Assembly (NCBI GenBank): GCA_000438175.1
Contig: FR900459.1
Span: forward strand, 62,506-126,505
Reading direction: 5' to 3'
DNA length: 64,000 bases
Source: Fusobacterium sp. CAG:439
GTDB taxonomy: Bacteria; Cyanobacteriota; Vampirovibrionia; Gastranaerophilales; Gastranaerophilaceae
Position 1 is the first letter of the stretch, and every line of letters begins with the position of its first letter. Shown here piece after piece: positions 26,253 to 33,939 of this stretch. The notes below the pieces were generated by a model that saw nothing but the letters and a program-made list of their open reading frames with translations, did no database searches and was not told where the DNA came from. A program made the translations under genes and the position numbers.

Positions 26253-27048
26253 AATTTTGTATATTCAAGTTTATCAATACCGGTAATTATATTTTTAAAG
26301 CTCTCGCTGCCTTCCGGAGCCCAATTAGAATGAATCACTTTGTTTGTTTGTATTTTCAGAACGTAGGCATCTCTGCCAAACTGGTTAGGAAGCTTTGTTC
26401 CGTTAACATCAAAATACAAAGTTGCACAGTCTGTATGTGTAACAGTATCTGGGATATTATTACCATTTTCATCTTTAATACACTCACCTGCCGAATTCTG
26501 CTTACAATCGGCTGCTGTTCTAATACACGCGGAATTTTGCTTAATGCCAATTATTGTATTGTCGGGTAATATAAGTTTCGGATAATAAAAATTATACAGC
26601 CCATTTTTAGAAGCAAATTTAAGACTGTAGAAAAAACGGTCACAGCCATCTGTATTTCTATTTGGACAAACTTTGGCTCCGTTAAAATATTTTGCAAAAT
26701 TTTTTGTAACTTCTTCACTGCTTTTGGATGTATCAAACAATGAAGTGTTAAAACCAACTTCTCCATTTTCTATCTGAGCAAGTAAAATTGCATTCTGAAT
26801 TATAGAATATGCTTTTTTAGTTCTCGTAATCAATTCTTTTTCTTTGTAGTTGTTTATCAAAGAAGGCAGGGTCATTGCGGCAACGACACCGATGATACCC
26901 AGAGTTATCAAAACCTCAGCTAATGTAAATGCAGGAGCAGAAGCTGCTAAACTGCCCCCCCCCCGGCTGATCCACAGGCAGACACTTCAACACAAGCTTT
27001 ATGAAACTTATTAAATTTATGTGCCTGTTTTGCGTTTAATCTTTTCAT
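26249..27048 (-). CDS. phase-variable type IV pilin-like protein, out of frame as sequenced
   Basis: The AAAGGAGC ribosome-binding site and ATG 27048 begin MKRLNAKQAHKFNKFHKACVE and lead into ten G. In this frame a TAG follows at once (26949-26947). With 11 G the frame would read SAGGGGSLAASAPA-FTLAEVLITLGIIGVVAAM and give about 266 aa. The rest is an intact pilin: N-helix, variable middle with many Cys, the FDVNGTKLPNQFGRD motif, and the end LEYTKF. It lacks the ILNDNWEM ending of other paralogues. The only in-frame start as sequenced (TTG 26911) would remove the signal. It is either OFF or a pseudogene by sequencing error. Confidence 0.75.
26955..26964 (-). repeat. homopolymer tract, 10 G on the coding (minus) strand
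   Basis: Ten C on the plus strand occur at codons 29-32 of the pilin gene. One more G (11) or two fewer (8) would open the frame. Confidence 0.9.
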
Positions 27049-27076
27049 AATTGCTCCTTTCATTATAGTAAAAAAT

Positions 27077-27119
27077 AGTTTGCTATCTTAATTATAACAA
27101 ACTACTTTTACATTTGCAA
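27077..27119 (-). promoter_or_regulatory. promoter with inverted-repeat operator of the pilin at 26249
   Basis: On the minus strand TTGCAA (27119-27114), a 17 bp spacer and TATAAT (27096-27091). The inverted repeat AGTTTGTTAT-N7-ATAGCAAACT (27103-27077) covers the -10 and start site, with 9 of 10 positions paired. A regulator likely binds there. Confidence 0.5.
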
Positions 27120-27130
27120 TATTCGCTACT

Positions 27131-28180
27131 TTATTGAACGTTTACTGATAAACAAGTTTTTTCATAATGAAGTCTGTTGTTAAACCGGTTAATTCTACCC
27201 ATAACTTCTTTAAACATCGGGATAGGTAAGCTTTGTTTACCGTCAGAAAGTGCATTTTCAGGATCATGGTGAACTTCCATCATTATACCGTCAGCCCCGA
27301 CAACAAGTCCTGCTTTTGCCATAGGCTCGATTAAATATCTCTGTCCTGTACCATGGCTCGGGTCAACAATGATTGGTAAATGAGAATATTTTTTTATAAC
27401 AGGAATAGATGCTATATCCATCACGTTACGCGTGAAGGCACTGTCAAAACTTCTTATACCGCGTTCACAAAGTATTACGTTAGGATTGCCGTTATACATA
27501 ATATGTTCCGCAGCAAGAAGAAATTCTCTTATTGTGCTTGCTAAGCCGCGTTTCAAAATTACAGGCTTTCTGCATCTTCCGACAGCATGAAGTAATTTGA
27601 AGTTTTGCACATTTCTTGCCCCGATTTGTAAAACATCTATGTATTCACACATCATATCCAAGTCTGATGCATCCATAACTTCAGAAACTGTCAATAATCC
27701 TGTTTCCTCACTCGCTCTTTTTAAATATTTCAGAGCTTTTTCTCCGTAACCCTGAAAATCATAAGGAGAAGTTCTAGGTTTAAAAGCCCCGCCTCTTAAA
27801 AATTCACATCCCATTTCTTTAGCAGCAAGTGCAACTTTTATAAGCCCGTCATAGTCTTCTTCAACGGAGCACGGACCGACCATTGAAACAGGTTTATTAT
27901 TACCGCCTATCTTTACACCGTTTGCAAATTCTATTACCGTATCTTCCGGTTTTCTGTCACGTGAAGCAAGTCTGAAAGGTTCTCTGATTATTTTAACTTC
28001 CTTAACGCCCTCGAAAGCAGCAATTCTGCCCGGAGTAACCGTAGTTTTGTCACCGATTGCGTCAATAACTGTATGAACCTGACCTTGGTTAAATCTTATA
28101 TCAAATCCGTTATCTTTAAGAAAATCAATTACTCTTTGAACCTGAACTTTGGTAGCGTTACGCTCCATAATTATAATCAT
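27131..28180 (-). CDS. aroF: 3-deoxy-7-phosphoheptulonate (DAHP) synthase, type I-beta
   Basis: It catalyses the first step of the shikimate pathway, from PEP and erythrose-4-phosphate. The 349 aa protein has an N-terminal ferredoxin-like regulatory domain (about 1-70) and the TIM barrel with VGPCSVE, LRGGAFKPRTSPYDFQG, ARNVQNFKLL, ILKRGLAST, and VDPSHGTGQR. This class carries the N-terminal domain for feedback control. AGGAGAAAACT precedes ATG 28180. Confidence 0.9.
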   Translation of the reverse strand: MIIIMERNATKVQVQRVIDFLKDNGFDIRFNQGQVHTVIDAIGDKTTVTPGRIAAFEGVKEVKIIREPFRLASRDRKPEDTVIEFANGVKIGGNNKPVSMVGPCSVEEDYDGLIKVALAAKEMGCEFLRGGAFKPRTSPYDFQGYGEKALKYLKRASEETGLLTVSEVMDASDLDMMCEYIDVLQIGARNVQNFKLLHAVGRCRKPVILKRGLASTIREFLLAAEHIMYNGNPNVILCERGIRSFDSAFTRNVMDIASIPVIKKYSHLPIIVDPSHGTGQRYLIEPMAKAGLVVGADGIMMEVHHDPENALSDGKQSLPIPMFKEVMGRINRFNNRLHYEKTCLSVNVQ

Positions 28181-28246
28181 AGTTTTCTCCTGTAATTAGT
28201 GTTATCGGTAAAAATAAGTGTATCATGAACAATTTTTATACACAAA

Positions 28247-28849
28247 CTATTTTGTTAAGCTCTTAACCTTTTTTAGCAAATTAACAGCAGGATAATATTC
28301 AGGCAGAATATAAATACAATCGTTTAGAGCTTTTTCAGCTTTTTCAAAATTCTTGCGGGTATAATAAATATAAGCTAAAAGATAGTGCAGCTCGGGATCA
28401 TGATAAAAATAATTTCTTGCTCTGTCTAAAAAGTATTTGCCCTGCTCATCATATCCGTTATTATAAAATACACGTCCTATAAATTTATGAACTTCGGGAT
28501 TTATCGTAAACATAAAGTCTGCATATCTTACTATTTTTTCGACATAATCCCCTTTGAAATAATTTATAAGAATGTTTAAATCAATTTCCAGAAAATTTCT
28601 CAATTCAAAATACGAAGGATATTCACGAATATCCGCTTCAATCATAGATATCATAAAAGAAGCCCAGTGAGCCCTGATATCATTTTGTTTTATGGCATTA
28701 AACAGATTTTTTGCTTTTTCGAGATTATCTGATAACAGCTCAAAGTAAGCATTCTCAAGTATATATCCCTTTTTTACGAAAAATTGCTGACAGTCCGTAT
28801 CAAGTTCTGTCAACAATTTTTCTTTAGCTTTTTTATAATCCAATATCAT
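28247..28849 (-). CDS. TPR-like protein, 200 aa
   Basis: This is a soluble protein with no signal peptide. The C-terminal part has TPR-like helices, including KYFLDRARNYFYHDPELHYLLAYIYYTRKNFEKAEKALNDCI (positions about 135-180). No catalytic motif is visible. It follows the 338 aa TPR protein by 8 bp and is presumably its operon partner. Confidence 0.6.
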   Translation of the reverse strand: MILDYKKAKEKLLTELDTDCQQFFVKKGYILENAYFELLSDNLEKAKNLFNAIKQNDIRAHWASFMISMIEADIREYPSYFELRNFLEIDLNILINYFKGDYVEKIVRYADFMFTINPEVHKFIGRVFYNNGYDEQGKYFLDRARNYFYHDPELHYLLAYIYYTRKNFEKAEKALNDCIYILPEYYPAVNLLKKVKSLTK

Positions 28850-28857
28850 ATATTATT

Positions 28858-29874
28858 TTATTTGTCATTATCATTATTAAAGCTGAAATCAGCCATCATA
28901 GAATTCATCATCACAGCCTGCATAACCCGCGGGTCAATATTTTCACCTTTTTGAGCCTGTGACATAAGCATCGGAAGCATATTCATCATTGAATTACCGT
29001 TATTATTATTGTTGTTTCCAAGAAGCATACTCATTTCAGCCATCTGCGGATTTTGATACTGTGCCATTTGAGCATACGGATTTTCAGATTGTACAGAGAG
29101 TGTCAGCCCTGCATCTCTTAGAGTTTTTATTGCTTTTAAAACTTCTTCATCACTCACCTGTGCGATTTTGTCAGTTTCTTTAGATGTTGATTTATTTTGA
29201 TCGAAATTTTTAATTCTCTGAATATCGTTATCTTCCAGATTTTCTTTTTTATTAATAGTTTCTTTAATATTAATTAATTGTTTCTGCTTAATCTGCTGGT
29301 TTAGTTCAGGCGATAAACCGTTTCCGTATGGAGCATTTATAAATTTATCCAAATCATCCATTTCTTCAACAGGTTTTTCTTCCTCAGGCTGGCAGGCCGG
29401 TCCGTCAGTTAAACAGTCTCTGCCTTTTGTCGCATATTCAACAAGGTATTCGTTAGGATTAAGCGAAATAACTTTTTCATAAGCCTCAACAGCATCATTC
29501 GGCATATCAACATGCGTATAAGCCATTGCCATATAGTAATAAGCAAGAGCATTTGAAGGATCTTTCTTTGTCAAAGAAAACAATTCCTGAAGACATCCCG
29601 CATAATTGCCTGCTTTATATTTGGCAACTGCACTTTTTATTGTAGCATTGGGATAGTATACAGTATCTTTATCCAAATTCAGAGAAGAATTACCGCCCAA
29701 ATCGTTAGCATCCTGTCCCTGCGATTTCGGTTGGAACTTAGGGCTTCTTGTCGGTTGTCTTTTTGTTTGCTTTGAATCGTTAATAGGTTCAAGCTTATCA
29801 ACACCTGAAGAATAAACAGCCGCAGAACTTAATGTTAACAATAAAGCTAATGTCCAAATAATCTTCTTATTCAT
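28858..29874 (-). CDS. secreted TPR-repeat protein with Asn/Met-rich tail, 338 aa
   Basis: A signal peptide (KKIIWTLALLLTLSSAAVYS, residues 3-22) is followed by a low-complexity Lys/Pro/Ser stretch. Two TPR units lie at about 85-155 (AGCLQELFSLTKKDPSNALAYYYMA and DAVEAYEKVISLNPNE). A long helical linker follows. The end is Asn- and Met-rich (an N6 run at about 292-297). The protein is predicted periplasmic or outer-membrane attached. It probably scaffolds an envelope complex; the partner is unknown. Confidence 0.65.
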   Translation of the reverse strand: MNKKIIWTLALLLTLSSAAVYSSGVDKLEPINDSKQTKRQPTRSPKFQPKSQGQDANDLGGNSSLNLDKDTVYYPNATIKSAVAKYKAGNYAGCLQELFSLTKKDPSNALAYYYMAMAYTHVDMPNDAVEAYEKVISLNPNEYLVEYATKGRDCLTDGPACQPEEEKPVEEMDDLDKFINAPYGNGLSPELNQQIKQKQLINIKETINKKENLEDNDIQRIKNFDQNKSTSKETDKIAQVSDEEVLKAIKTLRDAGLTLSVQSENPYAQMAQYQNPQMAEMSMLLGNNNNNNGNSMMNMLPMLMSQAQKGENIDPRVMQAVMMNSMMADFSFNNDNDK

Positions 29875-29977
29875 ACGTACGTCCTTTTTTCTTTATTTTA
29901 ATAATGTTTTTACATAAATCAAGCTTTTATCTTATTATATAACATTTTTTTTAATAATCATAATGTAAATATATGAT

Positions 29978-30523
29978 TTATCTTAAAGCAAATTTACAGC
30001 CGCAGTAATTCTGCCTGTAAAGTCTGAGCTCGCGTGAAATTTTATTTGTTTTCAAAAATCCGTCTTTCTTTTTAAAATCTATAGCCGCATAATTTAACCC
30101 GTATTCAGCTGCAATTTTTTCACCTATGGCAGTTAATTTTGCAAAATTTTTATGCGGGCTTATAACTATTGATGTTGTAAAATTTTTTATACCGTTTGCT
30201 TTTGCAAATTCAGCGGTTTTCAAAAGACGGAGTTCAAAACATTTATCACATCTTCTGCCTTTTTCCGGCTCATCTTCCAAACCAGAAACGGCAGAATAAT
30301 ATTCATCGGGGTTATATTCAGCCTCAATTAGCTGACAGCCGAAATGAGAACATAATTTTCTTTCTGCTTCAAGACGTTTTTGATATTCGCTATAAGGGTA
30401 GATATTCGGATTATAAAAATATGAAATAACCTGATATCCCGTATCTTGTAAAAAAGATACAGGATATCCAGAACATATTGCACAACAGGTGTGAAGAACT
30501 ATTTTATCTTTTTTCGGCTCCAA
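29978..30523 (-). CDS. queH: epoxyqueuosine reductase QueH
   Basis: QueH performs the last step of tRNA queuosine synthesis and replaces QueG in many bacteria. The 181 aa protein shows the family's cysteines: HTCCAICSG near the N-terminus, GRRCDKCFELRL in the middle and NYCGCKF at the C-terminus. It also has YNPNIYPYSEYQ. Its ATG lies 20 bp inside the upstream VKOR-DsbA gene, so translation is coupled. No other queuosine genes are in the window. Confidence 0.9.
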   Translation of the reverse strand: MEPKKDKIVLHTCCAICSGYPVSFLQDTGYQVISYFYNPNIYPYSEYQKRLEAERKLCSHFGCQLIEAEYNPDEYYSAVSGLEDEPEKGRRCDKCFELRLLKTAEFAKANGIKNFTTSIVISPHKNFAKLTAIGEKIAAEYGLNYAAIDFKKKDGFLKTNKISRELRLYRQNYCGCKFALR

Positions 30524-31697
30524 GTTTCTCCACCCACTCTTTATACTCTTTATATGTTTTTATTCCGACATAAGCTTCATTATTAATCATAGTTGACGGA
30601 GTACCCTGAATTCCTCTTTTATAAGCATCGTCAATTTGTGCTTTAATTTCTTTTGCCGTATCAGGACTGTTTGCATCCTGTTGAAGTTTTTCGGTATCAA
30701 AACCCATTTCTGCGGCATATTTCAAAACAGCTTCTTCGGTTTGAGGAGTTTTTTCGAAAAGCATATTATTCATTTCCCAAAATCTGCCCTGTTTTTCCGC
30801 AGCAATCGCATATTTTGCATCTATACAGGAACCGTCATGGAAAGGGGACTGTAAATATCCGTTGCAGGATGTATCAAGCGGTAAATTTCTGTGTACGATT
30901 TTTATCCCCTTCATTTCTTTTGCAAGTTTATGCATCATTACATTATGAACCGGACAAATCGGACACTGGTAATCAGAATAAATATAAACGATTACTTTTG
31001 CGTCCTCATCTCCTAAAATATTTCCTTTAACGGCATATTTATTTTTCTTTTGCATAAATTCTTTAAACTCATATTGTCTTTTAACCTGAGGCGCGAATTT
31101 GAAAGTTACACGTGTGTAAGTCAAAAATCCGGCAGCTGCAAGCATTACAACAATAAAGGCAATTAAATATTTTTTAATTTTAACCGCATCAACAAAGTCA
31201 AGAAAACTTTGTTTAACAGATTTAACAAAACCTCCGTTTTTAAAATCCGCAGCAATACAACCTATTAACAGGTTTAAGATATATGTAAATGCACAAAGAA
31301 CACAAAGCTTTTTAATTTCAAATAAGCTCAAACAAAGTAAAATCATAGAAATTAAAAACGAAATTAAACCTAAAGAAGCAATATAATCCAGAGGATTTTT
31401 AAAAACTTCCATAAATTTAAAAAGTCTGAAATTCTTTAACTTTTGCGCAAATAACATTAAGAAAACAAATGAATAAAAGAACATTCCCCAGTAAGCAAGA
31501 GGAATTCCCAGAAACTGCGCCTCAGTAGTTCTTGCAATACCATCGCAGTCTATAAAATCATTTACCGAGCAAAAACTTGATAACGCATACGGGTTAAAAT
31601 TCGCATTGTAATATATTATTGCAAGTTTAATGGTTGTTATAAAACCAATCGCGGCAATTATACCGATTGCAACTTTTTTCTTAGTCTCTTTTTGCAT
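30504..31697 (-). CDS. VKOR-DsbA fusion, disulfide-bond forming protein
   Basis: The protein is 397 aa from ATG 31697 (GGAG lies 8 nt upstream; the longer in-frame start at 31730 precedes it). The N-terminal half is a four- or five-helix vitamin K epoxide reductase domain with the loop cysteines FCSVNDFIDC and the quinone-site CVLC. It is fused to a periplasmic thioredoxin fold with CPIC and the cis-Pro GTPST. VKOR re-oxidises the DsbA-like domain. Cyanobacteria carry similar fusions. It probably oxidises envelope proteins such as the Cys-rich pilins. Confidence 0.88.
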   Translation of the reverse strand: MQKETKKKVAIGIIAAIGFITTIKLAIIYYNANFNPYALSSFCSVNDFIDCDGIARTTEAQFLGIPLAYWGMFFYSFVFLMLFAQKLKNFRLFKFMEVFKNPLDYIASLGLISFLISMILLCLSLFEIKKLCVLCAFTYILNLLIGCIAADFKNGGFVKSVKQSFLDFVDAVKIKKYLIAFIVVMLAAAGFLTYTRVTFKFAPQVKRQYEFKEFMQKKNKYAVKGNILGDEDAKVIVYIYSDYQCPICPVHNVMMHKLAKEMKGIKIVHRNLPLDTSCNGYLQSPFHDGSCIDAKYAIAAEKQGRFWEMNNMLFEKTPQTEEAVLKYAAEMGFDTEKLQQDANSPDTAKEIKAQIDDAYKRGIQGTPSTMINNEAYVGIKTYKEYKEWVEKLGAEKR

Positions 31698-31816
31698 ACA
31701 TACTTCTCCTATTATAAAACCATAATACAATTTTATTTAACATAAATCAATAGCATAAAGCAGAAGAAATAAATCATCCGTTCGGGTAATTCATATTTCC
31801 ATAAATTATCGTAAAC

Positions 31817-31845
31817 TTGAATAAATTCATATTTTATGGTATAAT
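31817..31845 (+). promoter_or_regulatory. promoter of the MshEN-like gene
   Basis: TTGAAT (31817-31822), a 17 bp spacer and TATAAT (31840-31845). This places the true start downstream, at TTG 31883. Confidence 0.65.
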
Positions 31846-31882
31846 TATAAACATATATAAATTATATTTACGCGAGGTTGAT

Positions 31883-32638
31883 TTGAAAAAGAATATTCTT
31901 GATTTATTTTTGGAAAAAGTTTTAAATGTACCCTTATGGATTAAACAGGTTATCTATTTGAAACTGGGAAACGAAATGAAAGAAATGGCCTGTGAGGATT
32001 TTCTCAGAAATCACCCTGATGATATATTTTCCACATTCGTTCCAACTCTTACATTCAAGGGAAAAACAGAGTTGACCGAAAGAAAATGCGGTCTTGATAA
32101 CAATATTTATAACTTCCTTCAGGGATGCGCAAACGAATACAGCATGCTTGAAATTTCGGTTAATACATTCTTGTCTATGGAAGAAGTTGCAAAGTATTAT
32201 GAACTTTGCCTTGAACAGAATTTTATTAAAGTTCCCGAATCAAAAGAAATTCATGCAATGGCAGGATACATAGCAGGGAAATTCAGAACCGGCGAATATT
32301 TTAAACAAAAAGGAGTAATCTCCGTTGACCAGTTACAGCAGGCAATTTTAGCCAATAGAGATGCTCAGGAAGCTGGAAGTCCGCAAAAATTCGGAGAAAT
32401 ACTTATCCAGCTCGGCTTTGTTACGGAAGATGATATTAAAGCACTTGTTGTATTGAAAGAAGAAGCAAAAAAACGATTTATTCTTGATTACAACACCGTT
32501 CCGAAACCTGAAACAACATTTTCTGATGACAGCCAGAAGTATGAAGAAGAAATAGCTAATCTTAAAGACGAAAATTTAAAATTAAAACGTAAAATGCTTC
32601 AGCTTTTGGAATTGGTTAAACGTAACGGGCATCAATAA
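31883..32638 (+). CDS. MshEN (T2SSE N-terminal)-like domain protein
   Basis: The protein is about 251 aa. TTG 31883 (KKNILDLF) is chosen because a GAGG lies 5 nt upstream and the promoter covers an earlier ATG. The C-terminal half (about 140-200) resembles the N-terminal domain of PilB/GspE ATPases: GVISVDQLQQAILANR and FGEILIQLGFVTEDDIKALV, a pattern of the c-di-GMP-binding MshEN group. A coiled coil (about 220-245) ends the protein. There is no ATPase domain. It may modulate the pilus motor, but that is an inference. Confidence 0.55.
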   Translation: MKKNILDLFLEKVLNVPLWIKQVIYLKLGNEMKEMACEDFLRNHPDDIFSTFVPTLTFKGKTELTERKCGLDNNIYNFLQGCANEYSMLEISVNTFLSMEEVAKYYELCLEQNFIKVPESKEIHAMAGYIAGKFRTGEYFKQKGVISVDQLQQAILANRDAQEAGSPQKFGEILIQLGFVTEDDIKALVVLKEEAKKRFILDYNTVPKPETTFSDDSQKYEEEIANLKDENLKLKRKMLQLLELVKRNGHQ

Positions 32639-33928
32639 TTAATCTTTTATTTTAATTTTGCCGTTAAACCATTGATTAACTTGAGTATTATATTCCGTTT
32701 TTACATTTTTATACGAACTTTTCGGGATAGTGCCGTTATGCGCTTCGATACTCATAAAATAAAGCCCGCGGTTGTATAAATTTTGTGCTGATTTCAAAAT
32801 ATCTTCAGGAATGCTGCCGTTATAAATTTGGCTTGCATGAGAAATTTCAAACAGCCTGCGTTTATTAAGACCGCTTAAATATTTTCTTAATGTTTTGCCA
32901 TTCTTTTCAGTCACAAACATCCTTTTATCTTTAAATTTATTTGTATATGCTTTTAATTTTTCAGACGAACTGAATTTCATAACCGAATAATCAATATCCA
33001 TTTTTGAAATTGCTGATTTATAATCCCCTTTCTGCAAAGCGTCAATCAATCCCTGACGTTTTTCAAATAATGTTTCACCTCTGTTAAAAACAAAATCCAT
33101 AACGGAATCTTTAAGCGGCTGCGGCATTTTCTTATATGCACCGTCGCCGATAAGTGCTCTGACATTTTGTTCTCTGTCGAGTAAATCCTGTGCAAGCATA
33201 GTATAAATCTGGGTATCAGAAAGAGTTTTACCTGAATATTTTTTTATTTCTTCCGCACTTAGAGCATGCCCTATGCCTATTGTTTTAACACCGTTTTTAT
33301 CCGTATATATTTTGTTATGTTTTTCTTCCATATTTTCAAGTGCTTTTAAATATTCAACACTTAATCCTGCAGCTTTAGCCGTATCATTAATATTTCTTAC
33401 ATTCTTTGCAGTTCTTGTTTCGGGGATTTTAACTGTTTCGCCGATTGTAAGATTTTTTTCATCCAGAGAATTCAACTTTAATAAAGCTTCTGCGGAAACA
33501 CCGAATTTTTCGGCAATTGAGGCGGCTGTATCTCCTTTTTTAATAGTGTAATCCGGATTTTTAGTTATTTTAACGAATTTATTACGTGCATTTTCACTGG
33601 CAATTTCCTCATCTGATATTTCTCTGTACATTTGAAAACCTGAATTATCCTTATTTTTAGATTTAGGAAATATTGTTCCCGAAGATTTTGCCGGTATTTT
33701 TAAATTTTGTCCTGCTGAAAGCATATCATTTTTTATGCCGTTAGCTTCTTTTAGTGCTTCAACTGAAATTCCGTTTGCTTTTGCAATTGAATATAAGGTT
33801 TCTCCTGCTTTTACCTTATGGTATACAGCAGTTTGCTTTTTATTATCAGACTTATTTTTCTCTGTTTTTTCATCAGAGGAAAATCCGAAAAAATTTGTTA
33901 TTAACTTCCAAATATCAAAGCCAAACAT
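32639..33928 (-). CDS. LysM-lysozyme (GH24-like) peptidoglycan hydrolase
   Basis: The protein is 429 aa. Two LysM domains bind peptidoglycan: at about 36-77 (YHKVKAGETLYSIAKANGIS) and at about 125-167 (YTIKKGDTAASIAEKFGVS). A T4-lysozyme-like domain follows (about 190-310), with the family's E-N-M-E...TD...G-x-x-TIGIGH arrangement (TDKNGVKTIGIGHAL). A C-terminal extension of about 100 aa is not recognised. No classical signal peptide is visible, so the export route is unclear. It lies 11 bp after the LysM-amidase gene. Confidence 0.75.
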   Translation of the reverse strand: MFGFDIWKLITNFFGFSSDEKTEKNKSDNKKQTAVYHKVKAGETLYSIAKANGISVEALKEANGIKNDMLSAGQNLKIPAKSSGTIFPKSKNKDNSGFQMYREISDEEIASENARNKFVKITKNPDYTIKKGDTAASIAEKFGVSAEALLKLNSLDEKNLTIGETVKIPETRTAKNVRNINDTAKAAGLSVEYLKALENMEEKHNKIYTDKNGVKTIGIGHALSAEEIKKYSGKTLSDTQIYTMLAQDLLDREQNVRALIGDGAYKKMPQPLKDSVMDFVFNRGETLFEKRQGLIDALQKGDYKSAISKMDIDYSVMKFSSSEKLKAYTNKFKDKRMFVTEKNGKTLRKYLSGLNKRRLFEISHASQIYNGSIPEDILKSAQNLYNRGLYFMSIEAHNGTIPKSSYKNVKTEYNTQVNQWFNGKIKIKD

Positions 33929-33939
33929 TTTACAATATC

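Noticed and set aside
26249-26911. Pilin translated from TTG 26911
   Set aside because: It would start within the hydrophobic helix and remove the prepilin cleavage site. A full ribosome-binding site and ATG exist at 27048.
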